Shown here piece after piece: positions 53,785 to 63,319 of a stretch of DNA of 64,000 nucleotides (the first letter of the stretch is position 1; every line of letters starts with the position of its first letter). The DNA comes from Aquilonibacter sp963820185 (GTDB lineage: Bacteria; Vulcanimicrobiota; Vulcanimicrobiia; Vulcanimicrobiales; Vulcanimicrobiaceae). The stretch is from contig CAWFYV010000007.1 of NCBI GenBank assembly GCA_963820185.1, positions 310,001 through 374,000 on the forward strand, in the 5' to 3' direction. The notes beneath the pieces were generated by a model, which saw only the letters and a program-made list of their open reading frames with translations, was not told the DNA's origin and made no database searches. A program made the translations under genes and the position numbers.

Positions 53785-55937
53785 GCGTCGAGGTCTTCGG
53801 CGACCGAAATGGCCTTGGGCCGCGCGAGCACGAGCACTTCGCGCGCGCCGGCGTCGAGCAACCGTCGCGCAAAGGAGTTGCGAGCGGGCCAGCGCGGCGT
53901 GCGGTGCGTACCGCCGACCGCAATATCGGTTTGAGACCGTGACCGAGCGATTTCTAGCAGGCGCTTTGCGGCATCATCGACGTTACGCTCGTCGATCCAG
54001 TCGACGTTGAGCGCGCGCGCCGCCTGTTCGAACTCCGCGCGTACGACTTCGTCGACGCGTTCTCGTTGCTCCGCGATGTGCGCTACGGCGAAGTCGACTT
54101 CGAGGCGCGCCGCCATACGGTAGGCCTTACGCAACAGCAAGAGATCTTCGCGCCGCGCCACGATCGACAGGAGGATGCGGTTGAACGGCGCCGCGATGCG
54201 CTCGCGCGTCTCGGCCCGCAGTGCCTCGCGGATGGCCAGTTCGCGCAGCGCAGCGAGATTTTCAATGCGAAAGAAATTTGCGAGCGCAGGTTCGATGCGT
54301 TCAGGCGGGTAGATTTTGCCCGCGCGCAAGCGGTCGCGCAACGTCTCGGGCGAGACATCGATCAAGATCACTTCGTCGGCGAGCGGGAGGATGCCGTCGG
54401 GCAACGTTTCGCGCACGAGCGTGCCCGTCAGACGGAAGACTGCGTCGCTCAAGGCTTCGAGATGCTGAATGTTGAGCGTGGTGATCACATTGATCCCCGC
54501 GCGCAGGAAAGCGAGGACGTCGAGAAAGCGTTTGGGCGCGACGGAGCCGGGCGCATTGGTATGCGCGAGCTCGTCGACAAGCACGACCTGCGGATGGCGC
54601 GCCAGCACCGCGTCGCGATCCATCTCGGTGTAGGTGATGCCGTCGGCCGAGACCGTCTTGCGCGGGATGATCGGCAGATCACCGATCATCGCCTCCGTCT
54701 CGGCGCGCTTGTGCGTTTCGACGTAGCCGATGACGACGTCAACGCCCTCGTCCTTCAATTGATTGCCGCGATCGAGCATGGCGTAGGTCTTGCCCGCGCC
54801 GGCAGCCGCGCCGAGATAGACGATCAACTTGCCGAAGCCGACGCGCATGCGATCGCCCAGCACGCCGGAGAGCGGAGTAGTCAGCGTCGATTGTTCGATA
54901 TACGTTTGCTCGGTATCGAGCAGCGCGATATCACGTTCGACCGGCGCGTTCACCAGGCGCGCACCAAGCTTTCCGCGTGACACGATCAGCATCGAGGCGC
55001 GCAGCGTCTTGAAGTCGATGCGATCGGGCTCCTGTGGGGGAAGTACCTCGGCATTGTTCGCTGCAGCAATCCGCGCGATCTCGTCGAGATCGCACGCGGG
55101 ATCCGGTAAGATCTCGAGCGCGAGGTCGAGCGCCGCCGCAAGCGGAGCGCAACGTTGGATGAATCTCGCGTAGTCTGTGCCAACGGGAACGATCGTCACG
55201 GCGCTCGACGTCGTCGCGGCTGAGACGGTGGGGATCGTGAGCTCGTCGATCGTGCGCAGCAGCAACTCGCGCAGCATGGTCAGCGTCGATTCTTTGTAAA
55301 TCCCGCTCTCGGCACGCGCGATGTCGCCCTCGCGAACGATCAAGCCTTTGTGCAGCCGCTCGCGCAGGATCTCGGGCGACGCATCGAGCGCAATCACTTC
55401 GTCGGCGCTCTTAAGAAACGACAGCGGAACGATTTCGCGCACGGGATAACCGATGAGCCGTTCCGCGGTGACGGAGACCGTTTCGAGGTGCGCGATATTA
55501 AACGCTCCGAGGACGGTGATGCCTGCATTGCGCAGCTCGAGTGCATCCTGCCAGCGCTTGCCGTTGCGCGCATTGCCTAAATTATCATGCGCGAGTTCAT
55601 CTAAGAGAATGACGTCGGGATGCGCCGCGAGCGCGGCGTCGAGATCGAACTCCTTAAAGTGATTTGTGCCGATCGTCACCTCACGCGGCGGTATTCGTGG
55701 CAGCCCTTCGGCGAGGCGCTCGAGGTCGGGACGCCCCTTCGTCTCAATCCACCCGATCGCGACGCGCCGCCCAGCCGCCTGCAGCCGGCGCGCATCGCTG
55801 AGCAGCCGGCGCGTCTTCCCGGCACCTGGTGCCGCAGCAATATACACGACGAGCCGCGCGCGTTCCCCGAACTCCCGCAGAAGTGCCTCTGCCGAGCGGC
55901 GGCGTGCGGCTTCGCGTTCGTCGGCAGACTGCTCCAT
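53781..55937 (-). CDS. Tandem KdpD-type sensor protein lacking a kinase
   Basis: A 718-residue soluble protein with two copies of the KdpD N-terminal sensor module plus USP-like domains. Module 1: Walker A AAAPGAGKT (Lys 41) and VILLDELAHDN (Asp 113), then a NIAHLE element; USP-like region about 245-335. Module 2: Walker A AAAGAGKT (Lys 383) and VVLVDELAHTNAPGS (Asp 455), NIQHLE; USP-like region about 585-718 (LLSIVARREDLLLLRKAYRM). There is no membrane segment, no H box and no ATPase kinase domain. Kinase-less KdpD proteins are known in some cyanobacteria and others, but the doubled form is unusual. It probably works with the divergent histidine kinase. Confidence 0.85.
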   Translation of the reverse strand: MEQSADEREAARRRSAEALLREFGERARLVVYIAAAPGAGKTRRLLSDARRLQAAGRRVAIGWIETKGRPDLERLAEGLPRIPPREVTIGTNHFKEFDLDAALAAHPDVILLDELAHDNLGNARNGKRWQDALELRNAGITVLGAFNIAHLETVSVTAERLIGYPVREIVPLSFLKSADEVIALDASPEILRERLHKGLIVREGDIARAESGIYKESTLTMLRELLLRTIDELTIPTVSAATTSSAVTIVPVGTDYARFIQRCAPLAAALDLALEILPDPACDLDEIARIAAANNAEVLPPQEPDRIDFKTLRASMLIVSRGKLGARLVNAPVERDIALLDTEQTYIEQSTLTTPLSGVLGDRMRVGFGKLIVYLGAAAGAGKTYAMLDRGNQLKDEGVDVVIGYVETHKRAETEAMIGDLPIIPRKTVSADGITYTEMDRDAVLARHPQVVLVDELAHTNAPGSVAPKRFLDVLAFLRAGINVITTLNIQHLEALSDAVFRLTGTLVRETLPDGILPLADEVILIDVSPETLRDRLRAGKIYPPERIEPALANFFRIENLAALRELAIREALRAETRERIAAPFNRILLSIVARREDLLLLRKAYRMAARLEVDFAVAHIAEQRERVDEVVRAEFEQAARALNVDWIDERNVDDAAKRLLEIARSRSQTDIAVGGTHRTPRWPARNSFARRLLDAGAREVLVLARPKAISVAEDLDA

Positions 55938-55995
55938 GACCCCGGCCGGTTCTTCAAAATGAACGGAGTCCCCGCTGCGCGAAAGCGCACGAGCA

Positions 55996-57529
55996 ATGGC
56001 GGCACTGTGCTATGCACTTTTGGCGATTGCGTGGGTCATCGACCTAGTCACGCCGCAGCTATTTATTGCCGCGATTCTGTTCAACGGCCCGATCGCGCTC
56101 TCGTCGATTGCGTTGCGCCCCTCATTAACCATTCGCCTCGTGATTCTCGCTGAGATCGCAAATCTCGTTGCCGGTTACGTCAACGGCGTGCAGGCGGGAC
56201 ATCATTGGGATGCGATTGCAATCGCCGATCGGTTGCTCTTAGCGGCAAGCTTTGTGGGCGTCGGTGTCTTGACGCTGCGTTCGCAGGAGAATGCGCGCCG
56301 TGCGGGCGAGAGCAGCGAGCGCGAGCGGCGTCTCATTCGCGAGCGCGCGCTACGCCGCGCAATGGAGCAGGTGCGTGCGAGCCTGAACATGGAGATTGTG
56401 ATGCGCAACGCCGTCCGCGAAGCGCAGCGCGTAACCATGGCAAGCCACGTGCTGCTCGTGTCGCGTGCGTCGTCGCTCGAGGTGCCCGATCAGTATGAAA
56501 CCAGCGGCGGTGATGTCACGCTCAAGCGCGAACCGCTCGCACCGGAACTGGGCTCGCTCGTCGAGAGTGCGCGGTCGCGCGAACGCATCGTGACTGTCGG
56601 CGTCAACGATCCGCTCGCCGGGTTGCTGCACGAGTCGGTGACCGTCGCGACGATCGAACTCGACAACGGGACCGTGGCGCTCATCATCGGCTGGGGCCCG
56701 CGGACGCCGGCCTCCGAGGAGCAAGAGGCTGTCCAGGATTTTGCCGACAACCTTGCGGTCGCGCTCCAGCAAGCGCGGCTGTTCATTCGGCTCGCGGAGC
56801 AAAACGAAGAGATCTTGCGCGGTCGCAGCGAGCTGCAGAATCGCAGCGAGATCATTCGCGATATCGTCTACGCGCTCGCGCACGACTTACGTACGCCGCT
56901 GGTCGCGGCCGACGTGACGATGGATCAATCCCTCGGCGGCGCATACGGCGAGTTGCCCGACCGGTACCGGCAAATTCTCGAGACGACGCGTGCGTCGATG
57001 GCGAGTCTGCGCCGGTTGGTCGAGACGCTTTTGCTCGTGGCGCGCTACGAGTCGGGCGAAGATTCACGGCGTACTCGGCGCGAGGAGATCGCGCCGCTGA
57101 TCGAACGCGTGACCTCCGAATTGCTGCCGGTCGCGCGCGCGAAGGGCGTGCATCTCGACATCGAGCCGATCGCAGCCGGCGTTTCGATCGAAGCCGATGA
57201 GGACGAGATCGGCCGCGCAGTCACCAATCTCGTCGCCAACGCCATCGAAGCAACTCCGGTCGATGGGAACGTCCGCGTCGAAACCGCGGTGCGCAACGGT
57301 TTGCTTGACGTAAGTGTGATCGATAATGGCTACGGGGTTCCCCCGGATCGGCGCGCCGCGTTGTTCCAGCGATTCGGGGGCGTGCGTTCGGGCGGCGGTA
57401 CTGGGCCTGGGTCTCTACATCGTGCGACGCATCGCAGAAAAATACGGCGGACATGCGGGCTACGAACCGCGCGAACCGCGCGGCAGTCGATTCTTCATCG
57501 AGCTTCCGCTTGCGAGGAGTGCAAATTGA
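55996..57529 (+). CDS. Membrane histidine kinase with GAF domain (one frame break)
   Basis: About 510 residues. The first 100 residues have about four membrane helices, then a basic coiled segment, a GAF-like domain (about residues 135-275), and the kinase core: H box YALAHDLRTPLVAADVTMDQ, N box TNLVANAIEATPVDG, and G1 VIDNGYGVPPDRR. The frame changes at 57404-57407: removing one C gives GGTGLGLYIVRRIAEKYGG (G2 box) ending at 57529. As printed, the kinase runs into the response regulator in one frame, which is misleading. It starts 58 bases from the divergent KdpD-like gene. Confidence 0.85.
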
Positions 57530-58161
57530 GCGAACGCACGCGCGTCGTCATTGCCGAGGATCATGCGCTCACGCGCGCCGGGATGAAGACCGCGCTCGAG
57601 TCCGCATTCGATGTGGTCGGCGAAGCCGCCGACGGCGTCAGCGGCTACGAGATGGTCGTAGCAACGCGCCCCGACGTTGCGATCGTCGATTTGGGCTTGC
57701 CCGGCATAGATGGCATCACCCTGACGCAGAAAATCCGGGCCGACTCGCCGCGTACGCACGTCGTAATCATGACGATGATCGATCTCGAGGATGAAGTGCT
57801 CGCCGCGCTCGCGGCGGGCGCAGATGCATATTGTTTGAAATCGTCGCCGGTCTCGACGCTGATCGACGCGGTACGCATAGCGAGCGAAGGTGGCGCGTAC
57901 TTCGACCCGCAGATCGCGCACGTCGTGCTCGCGCGCTTCTCGCATCGCGCTCCTGCGAGCGTGACCAGTTCGCCGCTCACGCCGCGCGAGAGCGAGGTGT
58001 TGCGGCTGATCGCCGACGGCAAAGCCAATACCGAAATCGCCGCGATCTTGAACATCGGCCTCGGCACGGTCAAAGGGCACATCCGCGATATCCTCGAGAA
58101 ACTCTCCGCCGCGGACCGCACCCAAGCCGCCGTCGTCGCGCTCCGCAAGGGATTTATTTAG
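57526..58161 (+). CDS. NarL/FixJ-family response regulator
   Basis: A 211-residue regulator starting at TTG 57526, which overlaps the kinase stop (TTGA). The receiver has acidic pair AEDHA, phospho-Asp in VAIVDLGLPGIDG, and Lys in AYCLKSSPV. The C-terminal LuxR helix-turn-helix reads LTPRESEVLRLIADGKANTE followed by IAAILNIGLGTVKGHIRDIL. The usual kdp regulator KdpE is OmpR-type, so this is a different kind of partner. Control of the kdp operon is inferred from position only. Confidence 0.9.
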   Translation: MSERTRVVIAEDHALTRAGMKTALESAFDVVGEAADGVSGYEMVVATRPDVAIVDLGLPGIDGITLTQKIRADSPRTHVVIMTMIDLEDEVLAALAAGADAYCLKSSPVSTLIDAVRIASEGGAYFDPQIAHVVLARFSHRAPASVTSSPLTPRESEVLRLIADGKANTEIAAILNIGLGTVKGHIRDILEKLSAADRTQAAVVALRKGFI

Positions 58162-58165
58162 CCTT

Positions 58166-58340
58166 GTCATCCCGAGCTTGTCGAAGGGCGCGCACGCTTT
58201 GTCATCCCGAGCGTAGGCGCGAAGCGCCGTAGTCGAGGGACGAAGCCAGGACTCAGGGCAGTCGATCGATACGCTTCCCTCGACTACGCTTCGCTACGCT
58301 CGGGATGACAAAGCGCACGCTTCGCTACGCTCGGGATGAC
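58166..58340. repeat. Cluster of palindromic GTCATCCCGAGC / GCTCGGGATGAC repeats
   Basis: Four related pieces lie between the regulator stop and the convergent TrkA gene: GTCATCCCGAGCTTGTCGAAGG (58166 on), GTCATCCCGAGCGTAGGC (58201 on), its inverted partner ending CGCTACGCTCGGGATGAC (to 58309), and a shorter copy ending in the same bases (to 58340). The second and third form a large hairpin. This is the largest gap in the window. Spacing and orientation are irregular, so it is not CRISPR. Confidence 0.8.
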
Positions 58341-58348
58341 AAAGTGCG

Positions 58349-59047
58349 TTACTTAGCTATTGCGGGGGCGTGGAAGACGGCTTGCAGTTTTTCGGCGGCG
58401 CCGTTCTTCACGACCGCGACGATGCGATCGCCAGCGTGGAGCATCGTATCACCCGTCGGGATGACGATGCCTTCGTCGTTGTCGCGCTCGATAGCGACGA
58501 TCACGCTGTTGCGCGGGAGATTCAGGTCGCAGAGCGCCTTGTCGCTGACCGGTGAGTGCTCGGGCACGGTGATGCGCACGAGGCTCAAATTGCCTTTGCC
58601 GAAGAGGTGCATCGTCTCGAGTGCCGCGGTGTAGCTCGTCGCATTGACCTGCTCGTTGAGGACGTCGAGGATGATCTCGGTCGATGAGATGACGATGACC
58701 GGATCGTCGGGATCGAGCGAATCGAAGATCAAACGGTTGCGCGGGTTGTTCACACGCGCAATGCAGCGCGCCTTGGATTTCTTCTTGGTCAGCAGCACCA
58801 CGACCAAGTTGTCTTCGTCGTCGCCGGTGTCGGCGACCACGACGTCGGCGCGGGCAATGCCCGCAGCGTCAAGGACGTAAGGATCGCAGCCGTCGCCGAC
58901 CATCGTGACCTGGCGGTCGATCAGCGTGTCGAGCGCTTTGGCCTTCTTGTCGATTTTTTCAACCACGACGACTTCGTGGTTTTGCTGGATGAGCGCGCGC
59001 GTCAGGTATGAGCCGACTTTGCCACCGCCAACGATGAGAATGAACAC
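58349..59047 (-). CDS. TrkA/KtrA-type RCK regulatory protein, copy 1
   Basis: A 232-residue cytosolic potassium-channel regulator. The Rossmann RCK-N domain starts FILIVGGGKVGSYLTRALIQ and includes VVVEKID and TMVGDGCDP; the RCK-C domain is about residues 145-225 (LVRITVPEHSPVSDKAL). It binds NAD(H) or nucleotides and gates a Trk/Ktr channel, none of which is encoded here. GTG 59047 overlaps the preceding stop by one base. Confidence 0.9.
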   Translation of the reverse strand: MFILIVGGGKVGSYLTRALIQQNHEVVVVEKIDKKAKALDTLIDRQVTMVGDGCDPYVLDAAGIARADVVVADTGDDEDNLVVVLLTKKKSKARCIARVNNPRNRLIFDSLDPDDPVIVISSTEIILDVLNEQVNATSYTAALETMHLFGKGNLSLVRITVPEHSPVSDKALCDLNLPRNSVIVAIERDNDEGIVIPTGDTMLHAGDRIVAVVKNGAAEKLQAVFHAPAIAK

Positions 59048-59721
59048 TAGGCGTTTACAGCCTCCGGAGAACAACCGGCGAACATCGTCGCGAACTCGCT
59101 GATCGCTTCGGGTGCGACGATCGCGTTGATCTGGTCGCCCTCTTCGAGCACGAGCCCGTTCGACGCGACCATGACGCCGAGTGACTCGCGGCGGATCGCC
59201 GCGACGCGGATGCGCCCGGGGCGCTCGATCTGCTCGATCGTCTTGCCCGCTTCGCTCGCGGGGACCGTCGCCGAGAGCGAGGTGACCTTGCCGAAGTCAA
59301 AGGTATGGACGGGATCCCACGGCGCTTCCATCAGCGTATCGCGAATCAGCTTCGCGCCGACCGTGGTCGGAATGACCGTTTGAATGCCGAGCTCCCGGTA
59401 CATCTGCCCGCGCGGCGGATCGTAGATGCGGCAGACGACCCGCTGGATCTTGAACATGCGTTGCGCAATCAGGGCGGCCATGATATTGCGGTTGTCGCCA
59501 TCGGTGACAGCAACGAAGCCATCGGCGGTTTGGGCGCCCGCTCGCTTGAGGACGTCGTAGTCAATGCCGGTGCCGACCACGACGTGGCCGCGGAAATTCG
59601 CGCCGAGGCGTTTGAAAGCGGTGGGATTTTCGTCAACGACGATCACCTCGTGACCGTCTGCGTCTAGGAGTTTCGCGAGTGCCGAGCCGACGCGGCCGCA
59701 CCCCACGATGAGATATCGCAT
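59047..59721 (-). CDS. TrkA/KtrA-type RCK regulatory protein, copy 2
   Basis: A 224-residue paralogue with MRYLIVGCGRVGSALAKLLD, VVDENPTAFKRL, VVGTGIDYDVLKRAGAQ and an RCK-C domain (TSLSATVPASEAGKTIEQIE). ATG 59721 is chosen; the longer frame passes through the antisense of tRNA-Pro and is not real. The two RCK proteins may form a mixed ring on one channel or serve two channels. They fit the potassium theme of the preceding kdp genes. Confidence 0.9.
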   Translation of the reverse strand: MRYLIVGCGRVGSALAKLLDADGHEVIVVDENPTAFKRLGANFRGHVVVGTGIDYDVLKRAGAQTADGFVAVTDGDNRNIMAALIAQRMFKIQRVVCRIYDPPRGQMYRELGIQTVIPTTVGAKLIRDTLMEAPWDPVHTFDFGKVTSLSATVPASEAGKTIEQIERPGRIRVAAIRRESLGVMVASNGLVLEEGDQINAIVAPEAISEFATMFAGCSPEAVNA

Positions 59722-59835
59722 TGCCGAGGAGGATCGTTCCAAAGAGGCGGCCGTAACCCCTTGGAAACGGCTGTGCAGGGCTTCCTCCCCAAAGCAGGAG
59801 GGGCGGCCGAATATAAGAATAGACGGGAGTTTTGT

Positions 59836-59912
59836 CGGGGCGTGGCTCAGCTTGGTAGAGCGCGTCGTTCGGGACGACGAGGTCGCTGGTTCGAATCCAG
59901 TCGCCCCGACCA
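59836..59912 (+). tRNA. tRNA-Pro (anticodon CGG)
   Basis: A 77-base cloverleaf with encoded CCA. Acceptor stem CGGGGCG / CGCCCCG, D-arm GGCTCAGCTTGGTAGAGC, anticodon stem CGTCG / CGACG with loop TTCGGGA (anticodon CGG, reading CCG), T-arm loop TTCGAAT between CTGG and CCAG, discriminator A. A CCG-rich, high-GC genome would rely on it. It diverges from the TrkA gene. Confidence 0.95.
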
Positions 59913-59931
59913 TTCCTGTTAAGGTCTAGCG

Positions 59932-60336
59932 TTGTTCGAGAGATTCGGTCCGGCATCGCTACGCGTACTGCGCGTAGCTGAACAAGAATGCCGCAACCAC
60001 AATCAGTACTACGTCGGTGCAGAGCACCTGATGGTTGCGCTCCTCGAAGAACGCGATCCGCAAATTCTTCACGACTTACACGCCGAGGGCGTTGACGTGC
60101 GCGAACTGCACGCCGACGTCCGACGCAATCTCGGCGCTGGTGAAGATCGGCTTTGGGAAGGCATTTTGGTGACGCCCCGGGTGCGCAAAATCATCGTCCT
60201 CGCTGAGAGTTATGCCGGCGACGCTCACATCGAACCGGTGCATTTGCTGCGCGCACTGCGCTCCGAGGGCGGCAGCCTTGCCGCTGAGATTCTGCGCCGC
60301 AGTACGTCGTCGCGAAACTCCGCGACCAGCGGCTAA
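59932..60336 (+). CDS. Standalone Clp N-terminal domain protein
   Basis: A 134-residue protein equal to the double Clp-N repeat of ClpC/ClpA without any AAA+ domain. Repeat 1: RFGPASLRVLRVAEQECRNH and YYVGAEHLMVALLEE; repeat 2: GILVTPRVRKIIVLAESYAG and IEPVHLLRALRSEGG. Such proteins (like ClpS-linked or ClpC-binding adaptors) may bind substrates or compete for Clp. TTG 59932 has AAGG about 8 bases ahead. No clp ATPase gene is near. Confidence 0.85.
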   Translation: MFERFGPASLRVLRVAEQECRNHNQYYVGAEHLMVALLEERDPQILHDLHAEGVDVRELHADVRRNLGAGEDRLWEGILVTPRVRKIIVLAESYAGDAHIEPVHLLRALRSEGGSLAAEILRRSTSSRNSATSG

Positions 60337-60348
60337 GTAAGAGGTCGC

Positions 60349-60969
60349 GTGGAGCACTTCCAACAGATCGCGGTTTCGCTGATCGATCACTATGGCTACG
60401 GCGGCCTTTTTCTCGTGCTGATGCTCGGGAACTTCGGCGCGCCGGTCGGTGCCGAGATCGTTTTGCCGGTTGCCGGCGCGCTCACGGCAACGGGTCATCT
60501 GCCCTTCCTTTGGCTCACGATCGTCGTCTCGGTGCTCGGCGAACTCGCGGGAGGCACGGTCGGCTACGCGATCGGACGGTTCGGCGGGCGCCCGTTGATC
60601 GACAAATACGGTCGCTACGTGCACTTGAGCCACGAAAACCTCGATCGCGTGCATGGCTTTTTCGCGCGCTACGGCAGTTTCGCGATCTTCATTTGCCGCT
60701 TTCTGCCCTTCATTCGCGGTATCGTGTCGGTTCCGGCCGGCCTGGCCGAGATGAACCTGCTGCAGTTTTACTTCTGGTATGCACTCGGTTCGACGGTTTT
60801 CTGCGGGCTGCTGATTTGGCTCGGGGTCGCGCTCGGACACCATCTCGATGCGGTGCTTCCTCTGGTCCACAAGATGGGGCTGATCGCCTTGATCGTTGCC
60901 GTGCTTGCGATCGTCGCCGTCTGGCTCGTCGTGTGGCAGCGGAGGCAACGCACGCCGCGTAGCATTTAG
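60349..60969 (+). CDS. DedA family membrane protein
   Basis: A 206-residue DedA/SNARE-associated protein. Hallmarks are GNFGAPVGAEIVLPVAGALT (E/P region), GYAIGRFGGRPLIDKYGRYV, and FARYGSFAIFICRFLPFIRG (R-x-x-P-x-x-R). DedA proteins are flippase-like transporters for undecaprenyl phosphate or phospholipids and proton-coupled homeostasis. The GTG at 60349 follows AAGAGG. UvrC starts 4 bases after its stop. Confidence 0.92.
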   Translation: MEHFQQIAVSLIDHYGYGGLFLVLMLGNFGAPVGAEIVLPVAGALTATGHLPFLWLTIVVSVLGELAGGTVGYAIGRFGGRPLIDKYGRYVHLSHENLDRVHGFFARYGSFAIFICRFLPFIRGIVSVPAGLAEMNLLQFYFWYALGSTVFCGLLIWLGVALGHHLDAVLPLVHKMGLIALIVAVLAIVAVWLVVWQRRQRTPRSI

Positions 60970-60973
60970 CGAT

Positions 60974-62955
<1,982 letters not shown>

Positions 62956-62956
<1 letters not shown>

Positions 62957-63318
62957 TGCACTGGTTACTCCGCTTTCTTATCACCGCCGCTGCGCTCTAC
63001 GCGATTGCGCGGTATGTGCCGGGATTTTCGCTCGACCACTGGTATGATGCGTTGATCGCCGCAGTGATCTTTGGCCTGGTGAACACATTTGTCGGTCCGA
63101 TCCTCAAATTGATCTCGCTTCCGCTGACGATTCTCACGATCGGGCTGTTCTCGATCGTGGTGAACTGGGCGCTCTTTGCGCTGACGGTCTGGATCTCGCC
63201 CGGCTTCCACGCCACCGGCGTGCCGTGGCCGACGTGGGAATCCACGTTGCTCGGAGCGATCATCATGATGCTGATCAACATCTTGGTCACGGCGCCGCTC
63301 ACACGGGCACAAACCTAA
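62956..63318 (+). CDS. Phage-holin-4-like small membrane protein (PF04020 type)
   Basis: A 120-residue protein with four membrane helices: LLRFLITAAALYAIARYVPG, ALIAAVIFGLVNTFVGPILK, LPLTILTIGLFSIVVNWALF and LLGAIIMMLINILVTAPLT. This pattern is that of the holin-4_2/YvlD family, which is chromosomal and not evidence of a prophage. Start overlaps the uvrC stop; one base separates its stop from the surE start. Confidence 0.87.
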
Positions 63319-63319
63319 G

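Noticed and set aside
55996..58161. Apparent hybrid histidine kinase-response regulator fusion
   Set aside because: The fusion arises from one extra base at 57404-57407. The kinase G2 box and stop are in the next frame, and the regulator has its own TTG start.
58166..58340. Possible CRISPR array
   Set aside because: Units vary in length and orientation, spacers are irregular, and no cas genes are present.
59722..59913. N-terminal extension of the second TrkA gene
   Set aside because: The extension is translated from the antisense strand of tRNA-Pro; the family start is at 59721.
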